64,000 nt of DNA from contig WOGZ01000076.1 of NCBI GenBank assembly GCA_009733775.1, positions 62,001-126,000 on the forward strand. The letters are read 5' to 3'. This document shows positions 21,045 to 31,861 of the stretch, piece after piece. Position 1 is the stretch's first letter; the number at the start of each line of letters is the position of its first letter. This stretch comes from Alectoria sarmentosa (Eukaryota; Ascomycota; Lecanoromycetes; Lecanorales; Parmeliaceae). Below the pieces are notes generated by a model. That model was not told the origin of the DNA. It saw only the letters and a list, made by a program, of their open reading frames with translations, and did not search any database. Position numbers and translations under genes: made by a program.

Positions 21045-23609
21045 CTATTCTTCATCTAATTGCATCATCTCATTCATACCCAGCTGCTGTGTCAGATCGG
21101 CACCTTGACCAGACCAAGTCGTAGGTTGAAATGCAGGCAGACTCGGCAGATCGGAGAATAAATTTCCGCCCAAGCTGGAAGAAGGACGAGAGTCGAACAG
21201 GGCGAAGTCAGAGGCGGGCTTTCCGGCGTTGGTGGCGAAATCCCCATAGCCTTCGTCGACAACCTCATTGTGGTAGGGCGAGTAGAGCATTTGATTGCCT
21301 TGAGCGCCAGGAGAGAGGTTGGGGTTCTTGGAGCTTTGGGGCTCTTCCACGGAGATGGAGGGATTACGGCTGTAGAGATGGAGGGGGGCGGTCCCGATCG
21401 ACAACGGTGAAGTCGTGTCGAGTTGAATGTTCATGGAAGTGAGGTCTAGGTTGCTAGAACTCAGATCCAGGTTGCTCCAGTCATAAGTGCCACCAAACAG
21501 GGGCTCCACCTCATAGGATGAAGGGGCTGTTGGGGCAGTGGTGAGAGAATCCATGGAAATTCGATGAGAGTTCGGGGTATAGGACTGTGGAGTGAGCCGA
21601 TTGTACGAATCACCCCAGCTGAATGTAGGTTCGTACGGGGTGACTGGTTCGTTTACGCCCAGATAAGGTGACTCCAAGTTTGACAAATGGCTGGACCCTT
21701 CCCCAGAAGATCCATTCGCGGAGGGGGGCCCGCTGTAGTGGCGCATGTACGGACTGGATGAGTCCCCGCCATACTCGGAACTCGATGCATCAAAGATGTA
21801 CGAGCTTGGTGTAGCAATCTGAGAAGTTGGCGGCGTTTTGCCAACTTTGGAGGGTTTCTTCCCACTCTTGCCATTGTTCTTGGATCGAACATAAGCCCAG
21901 CCATGGGCCTTCTCCATGTGCTGCTTGCAATTGCTCTCTCGCTTGCTCTCGTAGGGGCAGGGGTCGTACTGGCACTTGTACATGTTGGGGGCCATAGAGT
22001 GCTTGTCGTTGACGTGGCGATCCCGCTCCTTTTCCGTAGGCCACCCATACTGGGAGTATTTACAGCTAGGCTCGTTGCACTTCCAGGGCCTCGAGTGAGT
22101 CTTCTCGTGTTTGGTCAGATCACAAGGACGTTTGAACTCCTTGTCGCACTCGCTGCATCGTTGGGCTTGCTTGGCAGCCGCTTGTACCGACTTGCGGCGT
22201 CGAGCCATCGAGTAGTGCAGGTCGTCATCTGGCCCCATCGCTTTGTCTGGTTCGACGACTTCTCCGCTGCGCAAGGAAATGGCCTGGCCGTCCTTGATTC
22301 TCACAAGCTCCGCAGGACGGCCTGTACGACCCAATCCGCCGTGTAGGCTAAGTTGTTCATCGCTAATGATGTTTAGTATAATCACTTCACCGTCTTGAGT
22401 GCCGCAAACGTACGTAGTATAGCCCTTTTCCTCCCTTTCTTTTCCGGCTGTGGCTCTCTCTCTAGAGGCAGTGATCATTGCTGCGTACTGGCGAACCTGT
22501 TCGGTAAGATCGAGAAAATAACCGTTAGTATAAGGTCTATCGGTCGGTCGTCGTTGATCTGATTCGTTGAGATGTTGAACAGTCGTGTGTAGACACTGGA
22601 TCGACGTTTCGCAGAAATTGAGGAACGATGACCTAGATACGGAGTATCTCTTTACGCGGAAACCCAAACGATGAGCCAAACTCCTCTCCCAAACATGACA
22701 AGATCCACTTACAGGCGCCAGCCAAAGAATGACTTTCTCCAAATCTCGCAGACAGGTTATTTGCTTTTGTCCCACGCGGTACGGAATGCTCTTGACAAGT
22801 TGGTGGAAGGCTTCCAGTGTCGGCTCTTTGGTGATGGGAACGATGATGTATCTCTGGATTTGTTCGCAAGCGTATTCGCTCAGTGCATGGTGTGTTCTAT
22901 TGCTGGCATCGACACCGGACGGGGCATATCCGTTGATCCCAGATCGCACTCCGGTGTTGGTTGAAGGTAGTGGGTTGTGTTCCCTGCTCAGTTTGTCGGC
23001 TGCTTGTATATAAGTCATTGTTGTTGTAGCTGACGTGGGGTAACAATGCTCTCGCATACCTGCATGATCTCCCGACAACGATTCTTGGGCACTGGTGACT
23101 GAAGAACCCAGGCCACTGTCAGAGGTGTGGTGACGATGTGCTGCTTGTTGCTGAGGCTTAGACAATATTGGTTGATCGAAGGGGTCGTCAACGTCCATAT
23201 AATCGGGGCCGTCGACGTGACTATCAAGCATGAAACGAGGGACAGGGAGGTCCTCTTGACGGAGAGTCTCTTGGCTATCTGACGAGAACGATTCCAGCCC
23301 TGACAAACTGCGATCGACGAAACCTAGAAGCCGCTGCATACGATGCTCGCCATTGGCGACAGCATTCTCAAGGTCTTTAGGGCAGGTGGGCGACCTCTTG
23401 GACAATAAGGGTATATTTAGGATTGGGTCCTCATCGGATGAGGGTGACTTGGGAGAATGGAAGGTGGCACTCTTCCTTAGCGGCAGGTTGGATTCGGGCA
23501 AGGGATGTATCTGGCACGGAGGGCAGGTGGATGAAGGTTGGCAAGAGGCGAAAGTGGGGGTACCTCTGATTTTGTAGCAACGGCGGGGGTTTGGTTGCGT
23601 GGAAGTCAT
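21045..23609 (-). CDS. C2H2 zinc-finger transcription regulator, three fingers
   Basis: One frame of 854 residues from the ATG at 23607-23609. Three adjacent fingers lie at about residues 483-570: CSECDKEFKRPCDLTKH, then WKCNEPSCKYSQYGWPTEKE...HVNDKH, then YKCQYDPCPYESKRESNCKQHMEKAHGW. They are followed by a basic segment (SKNNGKSGKKPSKVGK) and a Ser/Pro/Thr-rich C-terminal activation-like half ending in an acidic tail. A mid-protein segment (LSEYACEQIQRYIIVPITKEP ... FLNFCETSIQCLHTTV) looks folded. The frame contains two stop-free candidate introns whose lengths are multiples of three: 22650..22712 (GTAAGT...AAAG, 63 nt) and 22363..22413 (GTACGT...ACTAAAC...TTAG, 51 nt). If both are spliced the product is 816 aa. 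Proteins with this finger block are conserved in Pezizomycotina; targets are unknown. Confidence 0.88.
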   Translation of the reverse strand: MTSTQPNPRRCYKIRGTPTFASCQPSSTCPPCQIHPLPESNLPLRKSATFHSPKSPSSDEDPILNIPLLSKRSPTCPKDLENAVANGEHRMQRLLGFVDRSLSGLESFSSDSQETLRQEDLPVPRFMLDSHVDGPDYMDVDDPFDQPILSKPQQQAAHRHHTSDSGLGSSVTSAQESLSGDHAGMREHCYPTSATTTMTYIQAADKLSREHNPLPSTNTGVRSGINGYAPSGVDASNRTHHALSEYACEQIQRYIIVPITKEPTLEAFHQLVKSIPYRVGQKQITCLRDLEKVILWLAPVSGSCHVWERSLAHRLGFRVKRYSVSRSSFLNFCETSIQCLHTTVQHLNESDQRRPTDRPYTNGYFLDLTEQVRQYAAMITASRERATAGKEREEKGYTTYVCGTQDGEVIILNIISDEQLSLHGGLGRTGRPAELVRIKDGQAISLRSGEVVEPDKAMGPDDDLHYSMARRRKSVQAAAKQAQRCSECDKEFKRPCDLTKHEKTHSRPWKCNEPSCKYSQYGWPTEKERDRHVNDKHSMAPNMYKCQYDPCPYESKRESNCKQHMEKAHGWAYVRSKNNGKSGKKPSKVGKTPPTSQIATPSSYIFDASSSEYGGDSSSPYMRHYSGPPSANGSSGEGSSHLSNLESPYLGVNEPVTPYEPTFSWGDSYNRLTPQSYTPNSHRISMDSLTTAPTAPSSYEVEPLFGGTYDWSNLDLSSSNLDLTSMNIQLDTTSPLSIGTAPLHLYSRNPSISVEEPQSSKNPNLSPGAQGNQMLYSPYHNEVVDEGYGDFATNAGKPASDFALFDSRPSSSLGGNLFSDLPSLPAFQPTTWSGQGADLTQQLGMNEMMQLDEE

Positions 23610-25656
23610 CCTAAGTGGTCAGGCGGATTCCACACCGGAATGACTCGTACTTTAGAAGCGAGGTGTTAGCAAATGAAGCATGAATTTTGCGCATGCGAAT
23701 GACTCACAATTTTGGTCTTTTTGAATCTTGGCGTGAAAAAGAGTCTCTTCGTGTCCCGGTGAAGGTGAAAGCCAATTTCAGATACCACACGATCTTGTGC
23801 GCACAGTATGTGATGGAAATGGCGATGATGCTCCCCGAAGTGTATGTTGCGGATGATGCAGGAACACGCGGGCTCCAAGGCTGCGGGAATATAGGAAACG
23901 ACAATCGACTCGAAAAGTGGAAGGAAAGACTTGAGAGGTAGATGGTGCTGTAGTAATGGAAGCTGCTGAGTTGGGAGGGGCTCAGTAGAGGAAGGATGTC
24001 GGCGTGGTGGGCTGTGCACGGATTGATGAGGGAGCCTTGCGAGGTGATGCGAAGGACTAATTCGCTCGAGACAAGACTCTCATATGAAGAGGGAGTTGAA
24101 GGTCTGAAGGAGGCAGCATAAGGTCGTCGCTACTCTCATTCTTGGTGAAAATGATGGTATGGGATGAAAGGGAGGAGAAGTGTTGTCTTGAAGTGGTGCT
24201 GGTGAACCTTCAGGCAGCAGCGACCGAGGCGACGGGACGAGAAGGGTCTCATCTTAGTAATCAAGGAAGACCAATGAGTGATGGCCATGGCGGGGCCTTA
24301 CGGGGTTCATTGAACAATTGCCCGACTCCGAGAGACCGTGCCGCCCGGGGTTCTTTAAGGTAGACATCCCTGACAGCTGATGATGCTTGCATGCACCCAT
24401 GGGTCTTTCTGCCCTACGGAGCCACCAGAGCTCGCTCCATCAATCTGGAAACAAATTCCCTCAACTGCCTTGACATTTTTTCAAAAAAAGAGAAAACGAA
24501 GAGAGAGGAAAGGGCTTTTCGAATACGTGAGTACATCGTATATCGTTGGTTTCCTTGGTGTATGAGTACAAACAGCCTCTTTCACTTCCAATTTCTTTCC
24601 ATTGGCCCTTTTAACGGCATCATGACACGTATAAGCCTTTTCGGCCGCTGAGGAGGCTGCATATTTTCTATCTTGGCGCTTGCGTAGGTATTATTATGTA
24701 TTGCCATCCTTTCTTCCATTCACACCTCTTAGTAGATCCTTCACTCCCACCCGCATTTATGGGCAGGCTAGCACGAGCTTTACGAGATGCCACTGCGTCG
24801 TCATCTTTCGCGGTTTCCACGTCTCGGCATACTCGTAGCAAGGATAGTGATCCCCTTCCCCCTCTTATCCAGTTAGTAGGCGCAAGAGTGCCCACCGCCT
24901 ACCACCTACTCTTATCTCGCCATGCTTCTTCTCTTCTAGAAGCTGCGGATACCTTAGAGACAGATGTGTCGTACCAATTTGTAGCTCTCAGGAGGTTTGC
25001 TATGTTAGTGATCAGTGTCCCATTGTCGGATTTGCGGCGCAATACATTTCGTTATTTAGGTGTACGACTCGAATGGTCGTAGACCACTAAGACTGGTTTC
25101 AGAGGGTCGAGGACAAGCCCCATAGTCGTAATTCTTCACTTTGCGGTCACTGAAATTCATGGTATGGGTTAGGAACAGGGTTGCTGTCGCTTTTTTTTTG
25201 CTTACTACTTGGCTATTTTGGCTTAGCAGTAGGGTTCAAGCCCCCATTGTTTACCAAACGACACAAATTGTCGCGTCGCGCCAGCCTCACAAATTCTCCC
25301 ACCCGAGAAGCTGATCCCATTCACAGGTGCATGAACATTGCGTGAATCCTCATCTTCCTCACTATTCCCACCCTCCGTCTCATTACTACTGCCCGATAAA
25401 TTCTATTCATCCTTGTCCACACTACCTAGGATATCACCACCCCATTCCTCCAAACCCCCTTTATCCGGCAACCCCTCCCTTCCCATCCTCAAATGGCGGC
25501 ACTTTCACATGCGGTGCTCAGTTCAGTCTCTGATAGTATCAATCCGGATTCCCGGGTATGTGTTTCACGCTCTCCATGGCGAGGTTGACCGGTCTATAGT
25601 CCAGCGATGGCTCAATCCCCTCTGGTGGGCTCCATAGCTTGCCTCCTGTAAGCCAA
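23610..25656. other. Divergent intergenic region (~2 kb)
   Basis: Promoter space between the C2H2 regulator (minus) and the DUF7726 gene (plus). A 128-codon frame at 24696..25082 has no recognised domain and I do not call it. The last 100 bases contain small upstream frames at 25558..25599 and 25607..25651. Alternatively they contain a 44-nt leader intron (GTATGT at 25556 to CTATAG at 25599). Confidence 0.5.
25558..25651 (+). promoter_or_regulatory. Two short upstream ORFs in the DUF7726 leader
   Basis: ATG at 25558 gives 13 codons ending TAG at 25597-25599. ATG at 25607 gives 14 codons ending TAA at 25649-25651. The main ATG follows five bases later. If the leader is unspliced these would limit translation of the main frame. 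A GTATGT...CTATAG intron (25556..25599) would remove the first one. Confidence 0.4.
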
Positions 25657-26636
25657 ATGTTTGAGAATGATAGGGCAAGCGCTGACCATCCCCAGGCTGC
25701 GGTCTTCATCGAGAGTGCCACCCCCAAGCGTCCTTTCTCAGCGATTGAGTCACTCTCCGACTCGGATAATGGCTACGACTCAGATGACGCTCCTGTAAAA
25801 GAGAATTGTGACGCCATACGACGCAAAATCAATAGCTTTATCAACAGTGGAGAAATGAAGGTCACGGATTTTCAGCGAGCTTGCGATATCAACAGCAATT
25901 CCTATGGGAGGTTTATGAAGTTGAAAGGCCCATACGCGGGTGACATGAACCAGACGTATAAAGCAGCCTTCCAATTTTTCGAACGTCGGAAGCATGCTAA
26001 AATCAAGGAGCCTACCAAGAAAAAAGTCAAGAAGGACGAAGAGATTCGGAAGCTCGATGTGTCGGGCATTGAGCTTGGGGGAGAAGATGACGAGTCCGTT
26101 CCCGTTTACGATACTTGTGATGAGATCCGTCGAAAAATCGCCGCGTATCTCCGTGAGCCCAATGTCACGCAAACTGGTTTCCTGCGCGGACTCGCAAAGA
26201 TGCTCCCGGATCCATCTGCAAAGTTACAGTCAAAGCAGCTCAAGGACTTTCAGACCAAGAAGGGTGCCTTAGAGGGGCAGACATCGCGGATCTATTACGC
26301 AGCATATCTATTCTTCGAGAAACAAAGACTCCTACAAGGAAAGTCCAAAAGCAAGAAGAGAGAAAACAATGAAAAGGTCTGGGCCCTAGATGGAGGTATC
26401 AATACGTACGTGTTTTCGAAGTCCCTCTTGCAGACCGAACCTTGAGTATTAAGGCATGTCTTAAGAATGTCTACTCCGTAGACATGTTCCACAGCTCCAC
26501 ACTCTTTTTCAAATAAGCAATACTGACTCTAAAATAATAATTCAGCAAGCGAAGGCAAGGAAACGTCTGGTGTCTTGCTGGAGAAAAGCCTTACATGGAC
26601 AAGTATGGTAAGACTCATATTGCAGGGAGATTGTGA
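25657..26636 (+). CDS. DUF7726-type protein with two repeats
   Basis: Two exons, 25657..26405 and 26546..26636, giving 279 aa. The 140-nt intron starts GTACGT and ends TTCAG after a CTGAC/CTAA region. Two related helical repeats are visible. Repeat 1 is CDAIRRKINSFINSGEMKVTDFQ followed by GDMNQTYKAAFQFFERR. Repeat 2 is CDEIRRKIAAYLREPNVTQTGF followed by GQTSRIYYAAYLFFEKQR. A basic linker (KIKEPTKKKVKKDEE) lies between them. This two-repeat architecture is that of the fungal DUF7726 family, whose function is not known; the repeats look like helix-turn-helix DNA- or protein-binding units. Exon 2 adds the C-terminal GEKPYMDKYGKTHI motif, lost without splicing. The ATG at 25657 is the first in frame; the frame extends 18 nt upstream only to a TTG. 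Confidence 0.85.
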
Positions 26637-27527
26637 GTGAGAAGCTTTGCTGCGAGATTTATTGCTTCAGACATTTTCGAGCAATCTCACATTAAAATCT
26701 GCCGTGACTTTGATTGCCATGATGGCCACGTACATATCGGGTCTTGTTCACTAGACGTTCTGCCTCAATGGCTACGTGAAGTATACTTCCTTTGATTTGA
26801 CCCAAGTCGGGAGATTCAATTTCTCCTTGCTTTCGAAAGTTTGTAATAATCCATCCGTTTTCAACGTCAGTGAGCTGATGACTGTCGCTGAGGGCCTGTG
26901 TCCTTGCTGATTCCGAGGCTTTGCGTGTCTGGATTTGACCAATTTCTGTGATCTAATCGGCAGGAAACACATGGGCTCAGGCGGTGAAGCTAGCAAAAAA
27001 CTCCAGGGGTGAGCAACAATATCAATATTGTACTTTAGGCAATCGGTGGGCATTGACTGAAAAGTCTTGCAATGACCCGAAACATTGTTGTCAGAGGATT
27101 CGGATTTCGCCGCTTTGATTGGCTCACAGCCCTTCAGATTGCAAGTCTTGGCGGTAGACATTCCTTCACCATTGTCATGACTCTGGGTATTGTCTGGTCA
27201 ATCTGATTCTTACTACAATGACATGTCAGTGGTTCGCCTTCACCGTTTTATCCGATATGCCATTTGCAAAATTCCAACATGTCTTTGTTCTTAACGCGGT
27301 TCTCCTACCTACGCCGCCAATGTTCACTTTCTTTGAGAATGCTATTGTTTCTGGCTGCCTTCATTGTCAAGTAGCACTGTCCCGCCCTGAGGGTATCTTG
27401 CCTTCCCTTATCTCTTCGCCTGATATTCTTCGATTATACCTATTCAAGGCCCACCAGAAAATCCATCTCAACCACTCACATCTCCAACGTCAAAGCAGGC
27501 GCCAAAGCAGGCACTAAAGTTAGAGCC
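26637..27527. other. Intergenic region, one doubtful small frame
   Basis: About 890 bases between the DUF7726 gene and the secreted-protein gene. It contains the doubtful frame listed at 26772..27161 and the promoter of the secreted protein, which is pyrimidine- and CAAC-rich near 27460-27520. Confidence 0.5.
26772..27161 (-). CDS. Doubtful small hypothetical protein (129 aa)
   Basis: An ATG-initiated frame of 129 residues beginning MSTAKTCNLKGCEPIKAA. It has several Cys and Lys but no recognisable domain, signal peptide or membrane segment. Its length is only mildly above what chance gives at this base composition, and I found no splice signals supporting a larger gene. Listed as possible only; transcript evidence would decide. 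Confidence 0.22.
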   Translation of the reverse strand: MSTAKTCNLKGCEPIKAAKSESSDNNVSGHCKTFQSMPTDCLKYNIDIVAHPWSFLLASPPEPMCFLPIRSQKLVKSRHAKPRNQQGHRPSATVISSLTLKTDGLLQTFESKEKLNLPTWVKSKEVYFT

Positions 27528-28169
27528 ATGTTCTCGCACCTCGCAGTCCCAGCGCTGGCGCTGCTCATCACCACTGCTCTCGCTTTGCCGACTGTCGACA
27601 ATTCCCTCGACGCGAATCTCAGCGTGTCCCAGCTTGTCTCCATAGCACCCAAGTCTTCTTCCTGCGCCAATAATCCATTTCCCTCGGAATGCCGCACCGC
27701 TGCGCAAGCTATTGGGCCCATCACCGCGTCATTTATAACCTACGGCATCAACACCCCAGGGGAGCAAGCCGCAATCCTCTCCACCATGGCATACGAGTCG
27801 GATGACTTCCAGTACCAAATCAACCACTCTCCCGGAATACCCGGGCAGGGGACTCGCAATATGCAAATGCCAGCGTACAATCTCAAGTATGCGCAATCGA
27901 TCCCAGGGTTAGCCCCATACCTTGAGAAAGTTCAAGCCTTAGATGCAGTAGCCGCGCTTCAGCTTTTGATCCAGTATACGAATTACGACTTTGGGAGCGC
28001 AGCATGGTTCTTGACCTCGCAGTGTGATGAGAGCGTTAGGAGCGGGCTGCAGAGCGGGAGCGGAGCTGGATTCGGCCTGTATATGGCATGCATCGGGACG
28101 ACCGAAACGACCGACAGGAGTGCCTACTATCAGCGAGCAGTGACAGCACTAGGGGTCACAACCTCGTAG
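27528..28169 (+). CDS. Small secreted protein, lysozyme-like
   Basis: An intronless frame of 213 residues. The N terminus is a clear signal peptide (MFSHLAVPALALLITTALAL, cleavage near residue 19-20). The mature part has paired Cys (SSCANNPFPSEC; later SQCDES and YMACIG). Its helical Gly-rich organisation recalls lysozyme/chitosanase-like proteins: ILSTMAYESDDFQYQ with a possible catalytic Glu, then GTRNMQMPAYN, then AWFLTSQC. It ends with a YYQRAVTALGV helix. I assign the lysozyme-like fold only tentatively. In a fungus it could act on cell-wall polymers of bacteria, fungi or a host, or be an effector. Its stop codon lies 6 bp from that of the converging HECT_2 gene, so the 3' ends must overlap as transcripts. 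Confidence 0.8.
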   Translation: MFSHLAVPALALLITTALALPTVDNSLDANLSVSQLVSIAPKSSSCANNPFPSECRTAAQAIGPITASFITYGINTPGEQAAILSTMAYESDDFQYQINHSPGIPGQGTRNMQMPAYNLKYAQSIPGLAPYLEKVQALDAVAALQLLIQYTNYDFGSAAWFLTSQCDESVRSGLQSGSGAGFGLYMACIGTTETTDRSAYYQRAVTALGVTTS

Positions 28170-28175
28170 TGATTA

Positions 28176-29649
28176 TCAGAGAACAGGAGCCCAGCGGTCT
28201 AGAAGTCCGATGGTCCATTCGCGGTGGTTCCTTGTGGACACAGGGAGGATCTTTGTGCTTGATTCTAGATCTGCTTGAAGTTTTTTCAGTGCATAAATAG
28301 GTAGTTGGAGTTCTTCAACTCTATTGTTTTGCTTTTCGAGTATCTTGGATGTATCCGTGACTGTGCTGTAAAATATCTTCATTGCGCGTTGCGTAGGCTT
28401 TGCAGAGGTCGAGTACATTAGATCGGGGGTAAAGACCCAAAGCTGTGCGGATGTAAACCAAGAGTGTATGTAGTTGGCATGGATCTCGACGATTCACTCA
28501 CCATCACAGCTGACTTTGAATCCTCAGCGTCACCGGAGTAGGCTAGAAACTTATACGCCGCTTGGTCCTCAATCGAGGCCAAGAGCTGTGCACTGACAAT
28601 TTCCTGTATTGAGCATTTCTCCCAATCCATTTCTCTCGAACGCTGCAGGGCTACGCTCCACTTGAAAAGCCGTAGAGAGTCTCTCTCTTCCTTGATCTTG
28701 ATACCAATAATTTCACGGCACGAGACACAGTTGAGGAGCCCTTGATCGTCTATCGTCTAGAAGGACGTTAGAATATGTGCCTTTATATTTAATCCCATGG
28801 AGCTCATTGATCTTGAGAGCTGCTCAATGAAATGCAAAGGCTTCGTGAGACAATGCATCAGCCGTCAGAAACGAGATAACCCATCTCACATCATGGATAC
28901 AGAGGGTAAGTCGAGCACCGACTGACTGTGCTGCTCTGTATTCTTCTAGGGCAACTGTATCGGCGACCTTGCCATGGGACCGAAATTTCGGATGCGGGCC
29001 TCCTTCTTGTTGCCCTTTCTTGACATATTGAACTCATTCGCAACAAGAGAAGGAGAGATTTGCCTACCTCAAGGCCAGTACAATCGATGTCCGAGACCAT
29101 GAAATGGCTTACATCCACGAGCCCAATGCCCGCTGTGGGACCTAGAGCATTAGTTGCTGCGTAGCCTTTGTTTCTGCCAGCAGATTCGCCATCTCCCTTG
29201 TCCGCGCTGGGTTTGTGACAATGCCAAAAATCCATCATGTCAGCCCAACCTGCACTTGGGAGATGCTTCCAAACGTTGATATTATTGACCAACAGAGCGC
29301 CGCATGACCCACAGGCGACTAGCGTTTCCGATGTCAATCCCAATGCCGGCCAGGGGTCATTGTAATCGGTGGCTTGCTCATTTTGGGCGGAAAGTCTAGT
29401 AGCGTCGCTGACGACCAGGCGGAAAGATAGCTCCCTTGTCGCCGGGGGGATCTTCAGGTCAGCATCGTGGACCACCGAGCACGGCAGCTCTGTGGCAGCC
29501 TCTTGATCCTCGTGTCTCAATCTGAGCGTTTTCTGGTCATGACATAGCCACATACGGGTGCTTTCGTTGCAGTTGGATGGCAGCATAGCCAAAACCGTGA
29601 CTTGGCGGATATTGAGTAGTAGCTCCGCATAGAGATAGATCGACGACAT
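28176..29649 (-). CDS. HECT_2-type ubiquitin ligase (UBE3D-like)
   Basis: Four exons: 29068..29649, 28890..29018, 28502..28756 and 28176..28442, giving 410 aa, all in phase 0. The start MSSIYLYAELLLNIRQ matches the family N terminus. The defining signature is a Cys pair followed by a WKHLPS segment and a HCHKP box (CGSCGALLV ... WKHLPSAGWADMMDFWHCHKP, about residues 120-165). Later come GLVDVSHFMVSDIDC, a second Cys pair (LNCVSCREIIG) and a conserved LRLFKWSVAL strand. The C-terminal exon reads LWVFTPDLMYSTS ... AMKIFYS. UBE3D/HECT_2 proteins bind E2 enzymes and have been described as E3 ligases. The gene diverges from the questin-oxidase-like gene and converges on the secreted-protein gene. 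Confidence 0.92.
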
Positions 29650-30078
29650 TGGGTGGAGGAGGATGTTTGGAAGTACGTCTCGGCATATCTTTTCCCTCCA
29701 AATTGAACATTTGGACACGGAAAGTGCCGTATAAAGAAAGTGAAGTGAAGTGATGTGAAGTGAAGCAGAAGGGAAATAATAATAGTCTACTACTAATCCC
29801 ACGACGTTGTGATGGAAATGGTTAGATCAAAGTTACTACACTAAGTAAAGTACGGTAAGTAGAGTGTCGATCTGCCGTTTATCAAAAACGCCCGCCAATT
29901 GCGTTGAAGTGGGCAAGTGGGGAAAGCTCCGTCCTTCGCTGTCTTGGAGTCACCCTCGGTCATTGTTTTTCTTTTTTTTGCTGTTAAAACATCCAACTCC
30001 CCATTTGTCTTCAACTTCGTCAGTTGGTCAAGGCAAACGTAGAGCCACTATTTGGCCTACTTTGATCCAGATTCGACC
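29650..30078. promoter_or_regulatory. Divergent promoter, HECT_2 and questin-oxidase-like genes
   Basis: A 429-bp region between two start codons facing away from each other. It contains an AAGTG tandem tract (about 29738-29765) and a T-rich run near 29968-29980. No coding frame. Confidence 0.6.
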
Positions 30079-31527
30079 ATGTTCTCATCATTCTCCTCCT
30101 TCTCCAATCCCTTCAGTGTGCCTCACTTCTTAGGAGGCAACCCTGGTACAGCAATCGACCTTGAGTCTGTCGAGGTCCACGATGTCGAGACCCAACATGA
30201 AAAGCGAGCACGAACGCTGAAGCACTTACTCAAGCTTAACCATGCGAATCACTCCATTGTCTACCACCAGCTCCAATTTCACAACCACATGCCCCATGTA
30301 AGAGCTTCCCTCCCGACATCGATCTTGATGGCTGAGCTCATCCAGAGAATCAGATACTCGGATCAGCCTACCTCGTAGGAGGCGATTCGGATCATCTCAA
30401 TGATATCTACGAGAAAGAACACAAAGAATTGGAGCCATGGAAGGATTCGCCAGGTGAAATCTCCACCTACGATTGGCGAGATTACTTGGGTGATCGGCAG
30501 TAGGAGATCAGTTTCCTTTATCTTATGTCTGGCTGAGGCTTCTAGGTACCAGAGAGCGTACGTCGACTTCTTTGAAGACCAACTAGTTCTCAATGGCTAC
30601 GATTGGAGAAAGGTGCTGAGCGAATACCTCTTCTCTGGCAAAGAGCCACTCATCAATTGCATGATCGCCGGACGTACGTGACTCTGCATGGTCACAGGGA
30701 TTCCGCTGTGCTCAAAAACTCACGAATCCACAGTAGGCCACCCTCTCATCCACCTAGGCTACGCCTTCGAGCTCTCCTCTCGCGAACTTGCCATGGAAGC
30801 ACTTGGCTTGGCGACTACTTCATACAATTTCCTGCACAGATACCTCGATGACCCCTCCTATACGAAGTCGTCCACCTACAGTACCTCCTCTCCGATTGAG
30901 ATCCTTCAACAGATTGCCCAAGACAAACGCTTCGACAACCTCTTCGACCATCAAGGTGCCGACAACATTGAACCCCTGTTCAAGAATCATGAAACGGCAG
31001 TGCTGGAGCATTGGAATGCTTGGCAATTACCAAACCCAAAAAAGCAGTTCGAAGATAGCCAGTATGCAGCCGTTGCTCTGTTAGTAGCTACACATGATTA
31101 TGAGAGCAGCAGAAGGTACGACTTCTTCCTTGTACATTTACTTACAACAAGTCATGCTGTACGGATCCTCCTCGCTCTGATACCCGCAAAGTTCCATGTG
31201 GCATTAGTGAGGCAATGGTGGCTCCTTACTTTGGCGGTGTACATCGCGCAATTACGACCCAAGATTGAGTTGAAAAATATCACAGAATATGATACTGGGG
31301 CCAAAGATTGGATGTGGGTGGACAGACAAGCTGTGGAAGGGTCCTGGTCGCTAGATGCGCATTTTGTAAAGGGGCTAAGAGCTATGAAGGAGGCGGCGCT
31401 GACATGGGGAGACGGCGTAAATTTTTACTTGAAGGCGGCCTGTCGACTGGGAGAAGAATTCGACGGATGGGGCGGATTTGGGCCGTTGGAGGCTACCGGA
31501 CGTAGGGGTAGCGCAACCGGACATTGA
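30079..31527 (+). CDS. Questin-oxidase-like protein (DUF4243 family)
   Basis: Four exons: 30079..30297, 30354..30499, 30546..30673 and 30734..31527, giving 428 aa. Exon 1 carries the family opening LKLNHANHSIVYHQLQFHNHMPH, which splices to ILGSAYLVGG. Exon 2 carries YDWRDYLGDRQ and exon 3 YVDFFEDQLVLNGYDWRKVL. Exon 4 starts AGLGHPLIHLGYAFEL, the most conserved block, with later histidines in DFFLVHLLTTSHAVR. Questin oxidase (GedK-type) is a cofactor-poor Baeyer-Villiger-type oxygenase of anthraquinone ring opening. Most family members have unknown substrates. No polyketide synthase or other pathway gene is nearby, so a secondary-metabolite role is not supported by context. Splice phases are 0, 2 and 1, all consistent. 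Confidence 0.9.
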
Positions 31528-31861
31528 CAGAGATGAGTTAAATGATGTACTCTACGAAAGTATGAAAAAAAAGTGGCAACATGATGATCCGTTGAGTGTC
31601 ATCATGGATAGAGACTAAAGACCATAGAGGAGACTCTGCATTGCCCAACTTCCGCACGCTGGTGATATTACGTGCGCATCGTATGCTGCACTGAACTAAG
31701 AATACTCTGATTCTTCTGTCCAGTCTTGAAGTTCTCCGCCTTGAACCTCGAACTGAGAAAGCGAGAGGTTGCCAGCTACCTTGTTAACCGATCAGAGCTC
31801 CTTCTCGCGCATTGCTGGGAGACATGCGCCCATCCTTCCGTCTGCCGCGTGGTCGATGGGT
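31528..31861. other. Short convergent 3' region
   Basis: Lies between the stops of the questin-oxidase-like gene and the F-box gene. Nothing else seen. Confidence 0.6.

Noticed and set aside
20574..21059. 161-codon plus-strand frame
   Set aside because: No recognisable motif; it ends inside the antisense of the C2H2 regulator, so chance is the better explanation.
24696..25082. 128-codon plus-strand frame in the C2H2/DUF7726 intergenic region
   Set aside because: No signal peptide, domain or intron signals. Composition is Leu/Arg/Ser-rich as expected by chance.
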